A DNA stretch of 64,000 bases from contig OZ024855.1 of assembly GCA_964017155.1 (NCBI GenBank), forward strand, positions 2,579,991 to 2,643,990. Direction: 5' to 3'. Positions 23,401 through 35,400 of the stretch are shown here, piece by piece (within the stretch, counting starts at the first letter, position 1; every line of letters starts with the position of its first letter). The position numbers and the translations under genes are program-made. This stretch comes from Oasisia sp. SBJ-2009 (Eukaryota; Annelida; Polychaeta; Sabellida; Siboglinidae). Below the pieces are notes generated by a model that saw nothing but the letters and a program-made list of their open reading frames with translations, did not search any database and had not been told where the DNA came from.

Positions 23401-26400
23401 GACAGGTGACAGCAGAGACAGGTGACAGTAGAGACAGGTGACAGCAGAGACAGGTGACACTAGTGACAGGTGACAGCAGAGACAGGTGACAGCAGAGACA
23501 GGTGACAGTAGCGACAGGTGACAGTAGAGACAGGTGACAGTAGAGACAGGTGACAGTAGTGACAGGTGACAGTAGAGACAGGTGACAGTAGAGACAGGTG
23601 CCAGTAGTGACAGGTGACAGTAGTGACAGGTGACAGTAGAGACAGGTGACAGTAGAGACAGGTGACAGTAGTGACAGTAGAGACAGGTGACAGTAGTGAC
23701 AGGTGACAGTAGAGACAGGTGACAGTAGTGACAGGTGACAGTAGAGGCAGGTGACAGTAGAGACAGGTGACAGTACAGGGTCATGGTGTCCCCAAACACT
23801 ACTCAAAGAAACAACTGGCAATCATCACAACCTTTATCAACAATCTCTGATCACCAACGTGTTATGTCGGTGATAAATAAAGTAGTATTACTGCTATTAC
23901 CACCACTTTTGACTGCTGCTGTTGCTGAAAATTTGTTTTTAACCAGTTCAGCACTACACCCAACGGATGCTGTGATCACTGAATACTGCATTCCCAGTGA
24001 CTTGACATGAAAATCAACTACATCACTTCAACTTTCCATCTTCTTATTTTCAATCCTAGATACCTTCCTCTATCACCCGCAATATTTCCTTCATTAACAT
24101 ACTATACTAACTGAATATTTCTCTACCAATGACCCTACTCAATGACTACTACATGCCGGTATGACTGTTGAGTGAAACCTCACTGTAAGTCTCCCTCAGG
24201 ACTAGGTGAAACTCACCTGTATCTAGGTGGCCTTTCTAACGAGACAAATTTCCTACACTGGAAATAGTTTGAATAATTTTGTCTTCAGATTACCCAGGTG
24301 ACCCTATAGTGATGTTCTGCTGCGTATCACGAGACACTCACCGGCTGCAGCATCTGTACTTTAGGGTACAGTCTCTCCCCCAGCTGGCGCCGCTGGGCAC
24401 TCAGCGGGTCGGCCGTGTTCGCGTTCCCGTCACTTGCGCCTGCAGCGGTGGCGCCCCCTGTGGGGCCAGCTGTGTTCGCCCCGCTGTCACTGGCGCCCTC
24501 TGACATGTAGAAGGGCGGGGTGTCGTATGAGAGGGTGCGGCGTGTGTCACGGTCGCGACTCTTCTGTCGCTGCAGGCGTTGACGTTCTCGCTCGCGATAG
24601 CGCAGCTTCTGGATCAGGTCTGGACAACACATAGCAACACTGTAGTAACCATAGCAACACTGTAGTAACCATAGCAACACTGTAGTAACCATAGCAACAC
24701 TGTAGTAACCATAGCAGCACTGTAGTAACTATAGCAACACTGTAGTAACCATAGCAACACTGTAGTAACTATAGCACACTGTAGTAACTATAGCAACACT
24801 GTAGCAACACTGTAGTAACACATAGCAACACTGTTGTAACTCATAGCAACACTGTAGTAACACATAGCAACACTGTAGTAACCATAGCAACACTGTAGTA
24901 ACCATAGCAACACTGTAGTAACCATAGCAACACTGTAGTAACATAGCAACACTGTAGCAACACTGTAGTAACACATAGCAACACTGTTGTAACTCATAGC
25001 AACACTGTAGTAACACATAGCAACACTGTAGTAACCATAGCAACACTGTAGTAACCATAGCAACACTGTAGTAACACAGCAACACTGTAGCAACACTGTA
25101 TAACACATAACAACAATGTAGTAACACATAGCAACACTGTATAACACATAGCAACACTGTAGTAACACACAGAACAATATAGCAACACATCACAATACAC
25201 AGAACAATATAGCAACACATCACAACGCACAGGGCATTGTGGCAACACATCACAAGTCAAAACACCACACCAGAGTATTACAGCAAGCCTGCAACACCAT
25301 AAACCATACAGCACTACAGCAACACATCACATAGCAGTACAGTAAGACACCACTGTTTAGCAATGTATTGCAACAGCATAGAGTATTATGGCAACATCAC
25401 ACCATAGAATATTACAACAACACATCACAACAGCTTAGAACACTAGAGCAACACAACATAACACTATAGAGCACTGCTTCAACACATCACAACAATGCAA
25501 CACAACACCACAGAACACCATAACAACACAAGATGACACCATGATAGAGTAACATAGCAACACATGACACAAGATGTCTTCAACTGTAAACTCATCCCAA
25601 ACTACATTGTAAAGCCTTAAATAGAGTGCAGTAATGATGTCTGATAAGGATACAAAAACACAAGCCAACCAGAAGTGTCACTTACTATATTGCAGATTCT
25701 TTGCACCAATCAGAACATTTTCGAGGTTTGGCAGTTTCTCAGGGGACAGCACCACCTGGAGGAGACGAGACTTAGTTACATCAGACACGCAATATTAGGG
25801 CTGAACATTGTGAATTATACCACAACAAAAATGTATAGTAATTTATCCTACATGTAACATTTACATGTAATATTATACTCTATAACATGTGTACAACACA
25901 CCTAGTGGCAGAACTATAAAACCACTGTAACACATTTATCTACAAAGGTTGGGCCTAATTTTTGTGAGATAAACTTTCTATTTTTATATGCTGCTTTCGG
26001 CTACACGCTGGAGAAGAGGGAGGGTTTTCTGCACACAATCATAATGACAATTGTAACACTTCTACAGCACTTACATCCTTGAAAATTCACACTCAGAAGC
26101 ACAACAAACAAAGTAATTTGGCGTAATCATGACAGGCAAAAGTTGTCATTGGAGCATGGAACCGCCAAACATTTATGGTGAAAAAACAATTTCAAACAAA
26201 TGTTTTTTTTTACAAAAGGTGGCTCTAGATTGAGAAGATGTAACTGCATCATTCCTGTCAAGGCACAGACTGAGAGGTCCCTCTACTCGTGACATCGCTA
26301 CGCTACAAACCTGTGCGAAGGCCGTGTAGAAGCTGCGTGCGACCCCGCTGCCCTCGCCTGGCTCGTCCTTGAAGGTGACCTTGACCCGGTGTACGGCCAG

Positions 26401-29400
26401 GGGTGGGGCGGCAGTGTTTGTGCGGCGGTTGTACTGCGTATTCAACTGTTTGAAGGTCTGCACCAGCATCAGGTTACGGTCTCTCTCGACCTGTCAAACA
26501 ACATCAGGTTACGGTCTCTCTCGACCTGTCAAACAACATCAGGTTACGGTCTCTCTACCTGTCAAACAACATCAGGTTACGGTCTCTCTCGACCTGTCAA
26601 ACAACACCAGGTTACGGTCTCTCTACCTGTCAAACAACATCAGGTTACGGTCTCTCTCGACCTGTCAAACAACATCAGGTTACGGTCTCTCTCGACCTGT
26701 CAAACAACATCAGGTTACGGTCTCTCTCGACCTGTCAAACAACATCAGGTTACGGTCTCTCTCGACCTGTCAAACAACATCAGGTTACGGTCTCTCTCGA
26801 CCTGTCAAACAACATCAGGTTACGGTCTCTCTCTACCTGTCAAACAACACCAGGTTACGGTCTCTCTCGACCTGTCAAACAACACCAGGTTACGGTGTCT
26901 CTCGACCTGTCAAACAACACCAGGTTACGGTCTCTCTCGACCTGTCAAACAACATCAGGTTACGGTCTCTCTCCACCTGTCAAACAACATCAGGTTACGG
27001 TCTCTCTCTACCTGTCAGACAACACCAGGTTACGGTCTCTCTCCACCTGTCACAGAGCACCAGGGACTCATGACCATTTAAAGGTCACAATATCCAGTCT
27101 TTGAAGCTCAAAGTGCTGTATACTTTTACTTTGTAGTTATTTCCACACGGGTGCTCTCAACTGAATCTCCTGCTGTAATCACTACACACAGTGCTCCATA
27201 CACCTGTCTCTACAGGCAAACACCAGTACAAGTACACCAAATACATTTCACACTGTAACCACACATATTTACACCAACCAACGCCTAACACCGTCCACGC
27301 CAACTTCAACAAATGAAATCGCCCCGACCAGTGCTGCCACCTACCTCGAGTGTGAGGTCGCGCTGCTGTGGGTTGCGGATCTTCTCCATCTCACGCCTGA
27401 ACTTGCTCTCCTTGACGGGGAAGCCGCCCAGCTCACTGATGACTGAGCCCGACTCCATGCCCACGTCGTCACAGAACACACGCCCAAACAGGTCCAGGGC
27501 AAAGCGCCATCGACCCAGCAGGATGTCATGTGACACCAGCTGGCCAATCATGTACTGGTTCCTGAAAGAATGCGTACTCACGTTTTAATGGATGACATTG
27601 GCTATTACACTGATGTTACAGTAAAAAAGTAATACAGCGCAGTATCCAATTCTCAGGTTTGCTCTAAGCGCTTAACATTTTAGTTCCTTGACATACCTGT
27701 TCACTCAGACACCATCTCAACTTCTCTGGGAAGCATCCAGCCATATGCTACAACTAATGCGCAAAGGTTGCTCGTACACATAATATCCATCACTGTCTAT
27801 AGCCAGGTACTCATTTATTCAGCTGAGTGAACTGTCGAAGCTTTACCCCTGAGCCACTGCGCTCTACATAGTGAGTTCACTGTTGTTACAGTGAGTCCAT
27901 ACAACAGCCAGGCTGGCAGAGAAGGGGATTTTACTTGGGAAAATGCTAAACACTAATCCTCAGGTGGTGGGGGTCGTCTCATGACCACAGAACAGAGCTG
28001 TCAGTTGGGATCAGTTTTCAAATCCATCAGCTGTTTCAAAAGCTTCTCAAACAGAACAATATTTGCTCTCTCTATTACAGTGCGACATTCACTTTGTCTT
28101 AACTCAGTGCAATAATCAGCCTCTCTCACCCTCTACTACTACACCCTCTCTCACCCTCTACTACTACACCCTCTCTCACCCTCTACTACTATACCCTCTC
28201 TCACCCTCTACTACTACACCCTCTCTCACCCTCTACTACTACACCCTCTCTCACCCTCTACTACTACACCCTCTCTCACCCTCTACTACTACACCCTCTC
28301 TCACCCTCTACTACTACACCCTCTCTCACCCTCTACTACTACACCCTCTACTACTACACCCTCTCTCACCCTCTACTACTACACCCTCTCTCACCCTCTA
28401 CTACTACACCCTCTCTGACCCTCTACTACTACACCCTCTCTCACCCTCTACTACTACACCCTCTCTCACCCTCTACTACTACACCCTCTCTCACCCTCTA
28501 CTACTACACCCTCTCTCACCCTCTACTACTACACCCTCTCTCACCCTCTACTACTACACCCTCTCTCACCCTCTACTACTACACCCTCTCTGACCCTCTA
28601 CTACTACACCCTCTCTGACCCTCTACTACTACACCCTCTCTCACCCTCTACTACTACACCCTCTCTCACCCTCTACTACTACACCCTCTCTCACCCTCTA
28701 CTACTACACCCTCTCTGACCCTCTACTACTACACCCTCTCTCACCCTCTACTACTACACCCTCTCTCACCCTCTACTACTACACCCTCTCTGACCCTCTA
28801 CTACTACACCCTCTCTCACCCTCTACTACTACACCCTCTCTCACCCTCTACTACTACACCCTCTCTCACCCTCTACTACTACACCCTCTCTGACCCTCTA
28901 CTACTACACCCTCTCTCACCCTCTACTACTACACCCTCTCTCACCCTCTACTACTACACCCTCTCTCACCCTCTACTACTACACCCTCTCTCACCCTCTA
29001 CTACTACACCCTCTCTCACCCTCTACTACTACACCCTCTCTCACCCTCTACTACTACACCCTCTCTCACCCTCTACTACTACACCCTCTCTCACCCTCTA
29101 CTACTACACCCTCTCTCACCCTCTACTACTACACCCTCTCTCACCCTCTACTACTACACCCTCTCTCACCCTCTACTACTACACCCTCTCTCACCCTCTA
29201 CTACTACACCCTCTCTCACCCTCTACTACTACACCCTCTCACACTGCTACCCTCTCTACACTCAAACAGTGCAACATTCACCTTCTCACACCATCTATAA
29301 CACAATACAATTGTCTGTCATCAGTTGACTAACTGATGACAGACAAGTCACTTACTGTTTAGCAGCAGTCGCTGGTGACACAAGGGGTTGTATGTGTGAC

Positions 29401-32400
29401 GTTTCCACGACTACGGTATTTGAAACATTTTCATTGGCTCCCACCAGATCAAGAGGACTGGCCTCATCCGTCGCAACGGTGGGTGTCCCCGACACACTGA
29501 AAGCAGGGCAAAGTGTCATCACATTCAGAACTACTTTGACCTCACACCATGCTCACTACCCCGGTAATAGCAGTTAGTATGTTATAATATAAGATAAGTG
29601 TAAAGTGGGAGATTTATAAGACATCATTAATAAATTACTGTAATAAATTACTTTAAATAAACGCGAGACAGTGCAATGCATGTAATACTAAAACATGTGC
29701 TGTACTTCTGTTAAGTACAATGGGGGAATGTCTACATTCCGTAAAACAATACATGTGCGTAGTTCAGCATAACTGATCAAATGCAAGATAGTTTTAAGCC
29801 TTGCTTAATTCTTTGAAAAAGTAAAACACGTTTCATGACAATTCTGAATGAAACTTCAATATTTTAAACTGCTGCTAACAACAAACATGATGACACTGTT
29901 CTTTGTTAAACGGTACCCAGTAAATATTCGTGAGTATTTAGATATTCTAGGCTTGAGTATGTGTTAGGTTTATTTTAAATGGCAAGTTAAAAAAGGTTTT
30001 CAAACAATATCTCATTAATTTTACAAACCAATTAATATTTAGCCACAGAAAAGCACCTGTTGCTGCGCCCCGGCCCTGGCAGACAAGAGACTGACTGGTC
30101 CACTCACCTGGGGGCTGTGGTAGTAGCAGGAGGCACTGACAGCCCTACTTCCCTCGACTCCTCCCCTGCCTCCTCCGTCTTCCCTCCCTCCGTCCCCTTC
30201 ATCGCACCACTAGGGTGCAGCACCATAGACTGTGCGGCGCTGGCGTGGACGATGACACTCGCCTGTGTGCACGGCTTCTCAACCTCCAGCTCGTGTGGGC
30301 CTCGCTCCGTGTCCATGTTCGGGGCCACAGACGCAGTGGTGCCACCTACCGCAGTCCTCGCAGCCGGCTCAGCACCGCCACCGCCACCAGATGGCACTGC
30401 GGACGTGACCATCACGTCGAGGTCAGAGTTCGCGGCAGTGCCTCTCACGGCCTCCGCCGTCGCCGTGACAACCTGCCCACTTGGCCGCACGATCACGGTC
30501 GCATTCGCCGGCGCCACACTGTGGCTGCTCGTGTCGACCGGTGGCGCCCCCTGGCTGACACTGACAGAGCACAGAGGTACTTCGGTGGCGGTCATGTGGC
30601 TGTAGCCTGCCTGGCTGGTGAGTCCCGTGGCCCTCACAGACAGGGCGAGGTGGGTGGGCAGGCGGTCAAAGGGGGTGGGGGTGGGGAGGAAGGGTGACTT
30701 GTCCGTGGAGGCATGGGCCGCCATGTCAGTCAGCGGGATCGTGTGTTTAGGCACCCCAAACAGCTCCTCCTTGCGGGCGTTGGGCTGTAGCAGCTGTGGT
30801 CTCTCAGCCATCGGGATGGCGTCCACCAGGGGCACGTGGAAGGGGTCGGGGGGGACACACCCCAGGAACGTCGTCGAGTCCGACCGCTGGAAGAACGGGT
30901 GCTTGCGTCCCGTCCCCTTCCCCGCGCCCCCCACATCCGACTCCCCGTCCATGCTGTCCGTCTCCATGGCGACGCTCTGGTTGACGGGGTCGTCGTCGGC
31001 GTCGTCGTGGATCGTGTCGTCGTTGTCGACCCACGACTGCACTGAGCCGGTGTCACGGATGATGTCGGAGTCGACGTCGGTGCCACTGCGCATGTAGTAC
31101 ACGAGGGCGTCGAGGACATACGCGATGTGGCGCAGCGACGTGATGTCGAGCACAGGAAGTGAGTCCCCATGCTCGGCATTGTGGGAACGCATGAGGGACA
31201 GCGCGTAGGTGAGGAAGTCTCGCCGCGCCGAGTTGCCGTCAAATCCTGTGGAAACAATTTGTCATAGTCGTCATAGTGTGAGTTGTCAAGTCAGTTGGAT
31301 CCTGACAGTAGCAGTAGGAAGTATCAGTGCTGAGATCCAGTAAATATCAATGCTGATATCCAGTAAATATCAGTACTGATATCCAGTAAATATCAGTGCT
31401 GATATCCAGTAAATATCTTAAAATAACTTAAAAGTACTATTGAAGGCTATCCTGGGATAAATGTGCTGTGATCCATAATAACATATGATGTATATATTTT
31501 CACATGGTGCTATTGAAAACATTTTATGAATCGCATAAGATCATGCACATAAAAAGAACTTGAGAAAGTATCAAAGCTAGTTTGCCATGTTACCTGGGAT
31601 TGGGATGCGCTGATAACTCTGACTGGGTAACAAACCATACGTGGATGAGTGGTAAATCAGTCATATCAAACTAGATGTTAAAATCAAATTCAATAGGGAT
31701 AGGTGGAGGAGTCTTGCCAATGCAACCTCACAAGCCAGGGGACTGTAGCAGTAGCAACTGACTTTGCCTACTGCATCAGCCATGAAAACAATACAAATAT
31801 TCGCCCAAATCTGAAGATGGATACGACTGGTGGACCCATTCGCATCCTAAACATTGCATGTAACACGCGCAGAGTATAGCCGAAATCACCCCAAATTATA
31901 CCACATGACCGGAGGTGTGTGGGCTACAGCCAGTTTCACTAAAATGGATGTGCAATGGGTACTGTAGGCTGCCACTGTCGTAATCAGCAGCAGTGATCTC
32001 TGGCTTACGAGAATGTGTCAATGCAGTGGAAGAGACTGACTGATGTGCCACCCCCCAACGATCAACAGCCACCCCTGTCCCTCACCTGTGCCTAGTCGAG
32101 TGCGAGCGAGTCCTCCAGGACACGTCCTGCGTCCTGTCTCCACCGTCTGTAGCAGTCGCTGCTCCTCGCGCGAGGTCACGCCCCCCGCCACCCCCCCAGT
32201 GGGGGCGCCCCGCTCCCGGGGCTGGGTGCGTGTGAAGGGGGCATGCATGGGGTGGCCGGGGTGGGCCGGGTCGGTGACATCACTGAGGGCCGACCCAAAC
32301 CTCAACTGGGCCTCTGTCGAGTCCATGATGGTGATGAGCCAGTCCCAGGTGGGCTTGAAGTGGTACTCCAGGTACAGCTGTACAGTCAGACAGGTAAACA

Positions 32401-35400
32401 GTGTGAGTCAGTGTCTCCCCTGCTGTATGATGAGCAAGACTTGTTGTTTTTCTAAGCCGTCCAAAACATCCTACCTTGTCACGTGCCCATTTTTTCGCGA
32501 TGAATACTGCAGTGACGGTGTAAAGACATTTAAAGTTCTACAAAACTGCACATTTTAGCTACATGTTTTAGTCACGTAACGTCTCTCAGAGCTGGTTAAG
32601 ATTTATTTCATGCCACTGGACAATGTGACTGATGTCACATATCAGTTGTCCAATTAGGGAATATTATAGATTACGGGTTGAATTCTTGCTTTGTCGTCAG
32701 TGACACCTTGTGGAGTTTTGAAATATTATCAATCTAGAATATTAAATGTCAACGATACCGCAATCTCAAATTCCTTCTCAATCCCACCACAGGCTCAGTT
32801 TGTATGTCCAACAATTAACATGATTGCGTTGCGGGATTGGGATGGGAATTGTAGTCGAGACTGGCGCGCTTGCAGACGCACATGCACAATAAATAAGAAT
32901 GGTGGTGTGGTGCGGCAGATTTGTTTAATAATGTCCAGTCACAGCAGTGGTGGGCAATAAAAACGTGTCCTATTAATATAATTGTACGTTCCATTGTGGG
33001 TTACATTATTTCAGCAAATGATTTAACATAGCCAAAATCTCACCAGGTGGCAGCACGTTTTCATCAAATAACAGTTTGCCATATTTAGAAGGGCACAATT
33101 CCATGACAAGATGAACAAACATATATTTTTGTATTAAGTGTTTCATTCCGTAACAAATGTTGACACATACGAAGGGTGCACAAGTGTGCCCTGTGACCCC
33201 AACTGTGACCCCACTGACCTGTAGGTCGAGAGACTCCTGGTAGGAGATGTCCAGGACCCTGGGCAGGTTGGGGGCGAGGGCGTGGTAGTCCTGCAACATC
33301 GTCAACAGATCCGCAATCTGGCGGATCAGGATCCCAAATGCCCGGGCCAGTTGGCTTGCCGTGGTTGCCATGGTGACAGCGCTGTCCTGATTCGTCTGTA
33401 TCGCCGTGGGGATCGTGGCTGTGCGGCGCAGGGTCACGGGATCGACGTAGATAAGACTGGTGGCGCCTGCAGGTGGAGGGAAAGACAAACGAACACGTTC
33501 ACAGTTGGAAGTGTGACTATAAATTCATGTCGGACCACGGTTAGAAAATATATATATTTTTGCAAATCTTTGAATTTAAGTTCAGCCAATGAAATAACTT
33601 ATATGTGGTTCTCGCCAGGTCATGTGACCATATACAGTGTTTAGGATGTGAACAGGTCATTATGTTGGGATTCCCACCAGTCAAAATGGGACAGATTTTT
33701 GCGCTGTTCTCACGGCTGATGCAGTTGTGACCGATGAAGTCAACTATTACTTTGACTTGGCTAACCTTGGCATTTCGCCTACGTGATCAGCCAGGGCTAT
33801 GTTCCATGGCAAACAGCCCTGACTTGCGTGAATGGGCCCAGTAAACTTGGTCTATGGTTATTGGACATTGTTGAGATGAATTTATTTTAATAATTCTAAA
33901 ATAAAATAAAATTGTTACGATACAAAATTATTTTGTACCTCTAAAGCAAACCTAGTATTAGACATGTATGATTCACAGAAATAAAACGAGACATTATTCT
34001 GCAACTACTAAATAATGTACTGGCTGACCTGTTGTCGTGCCAACGGTTGCTGTCACTGGCCTCGAGGTGGCAGCACCGTCTCTCTGCCGTACTGCCCACT
34101 GCATAGTCTGTGGCGCCTGTAACACTCGCTGGCCGTGGGGGCCTGGAACACAACACTCAGGACGTGTACACGTAATATGACACTGATAAATATGACATCA
34201 TCTTAAATGACATACATACTGTGACACATTAAGTATTGTGTATATTCTATGTGGTTACTAAAATAAGTGCTCTTGGGAAACACAGGAACTATCAAGTATG
34301 CAGTTACTAAGTTTTTAGGCACTGTATGTGTTCAGACACACCAAATGTCTACAGAAAGGAGGGGCAACTACGGCATCTGCCATAACAAATATAAATGTGT
34401 TTAATTTCTGTACTGTGTGTTTGTGGACATGTAATAAGTCTTGGTTTGTCTACTTCATCATGAACAGTTAGTTCCTGACCTCTGCTCTGTAAAACGACAT
34501 GTTTGCCAGTAATGTCAATGGTGGCTACACATGCATGCGGGAATGTTTGATTTATTAGATGTGATGCAGCAGTGGTAATACAGTTAATATGTGTAGCCAT
34601 CATATTAACTGTATTACGATTGCTGCATGACATCTAATAAATCAACCATTACCGCCGCATACAGCTGTAACTTTAAAATTATGTTTAGTCACAAAATTCC
34701 ACCTTTATGGCTAGAATATATTTTCGGCAGCCATTTTTCATGACCTGACAGAATTCTTGCTAACCGACAGATGTCAGGTGAATTATTTTTAGATGTCTGA
34801 ATATGGAGTCGTAATGGCAGATGTTTGTTTATCTTTCCCACCACCTGCAGGCGCCACCAGTCTTATCCACGTTGACCCCTGACCCTACATCTGTGTCCCA
34901 CCTGCTGTGGTCCTCCGCTCCAGGGGTTCGTTCAGGAGGCCCACTTCGTCCCCGTCATTGTCCTCACTCTCCACCCCGTCCGTGTCATCCTCCTCCTGAT
35001 TGGACGACTCGCCCGACTCCTCCTCCAATGAGAAGTAGGCGAGACTGCCGACCCCTGGTGGCAACACACAGTGACGGAAACGTGAATTCTTATCTACCAC
35101 AGTCTCTAGTCCTCAGGACTCACAGCACACACTGCTGAATACTTCCTCACATACCTGTTCAGTCAAACACCATTGTGATGTCTCTGGAAAGCATTCAGCT
35201 GCAATTAATTAATGCACGAAACCTGTTCATACACAAATATCCACCACTGTCTATAGGCAGCTACTCAGTCATGCAGCCGAATGAATTAGAGCAATGTAGT
35301 GTGAACAAACTTGTGCAAAGTTCAATGTGGCATCAACGCAATAAAACCCGGGTTCTATCATTTGATACTTCAGTCACTGTGCCACTGCGCTCTCCAATCA

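Noticed and set aside
20689..23821. Three overlapping minus-strand open frames of 670-1,040 codons rich in [10 protein letters not shown]
   Set aside because: They are read-through of the 16-bp minisatellite, which stays stop-free in several phases. The only real coding part is exon 43 at 20,853-20,983.
26369..27104. Plus-strand frames of about 230 codons with repeated [18 protein letters not shown]
   Set aside because: They are read-through of the 35-bp array antisense to UBR5.
28063..28593. 176-codon frame with [20 protein letters not shown]
   Set aside because: It is a by-product of the 25-bp array, with no other support.
30060..31097. Plus-strand open frames opposite exon 37
   Set aside because: They are antisense shadows of the GC-rich UBR5 exon.
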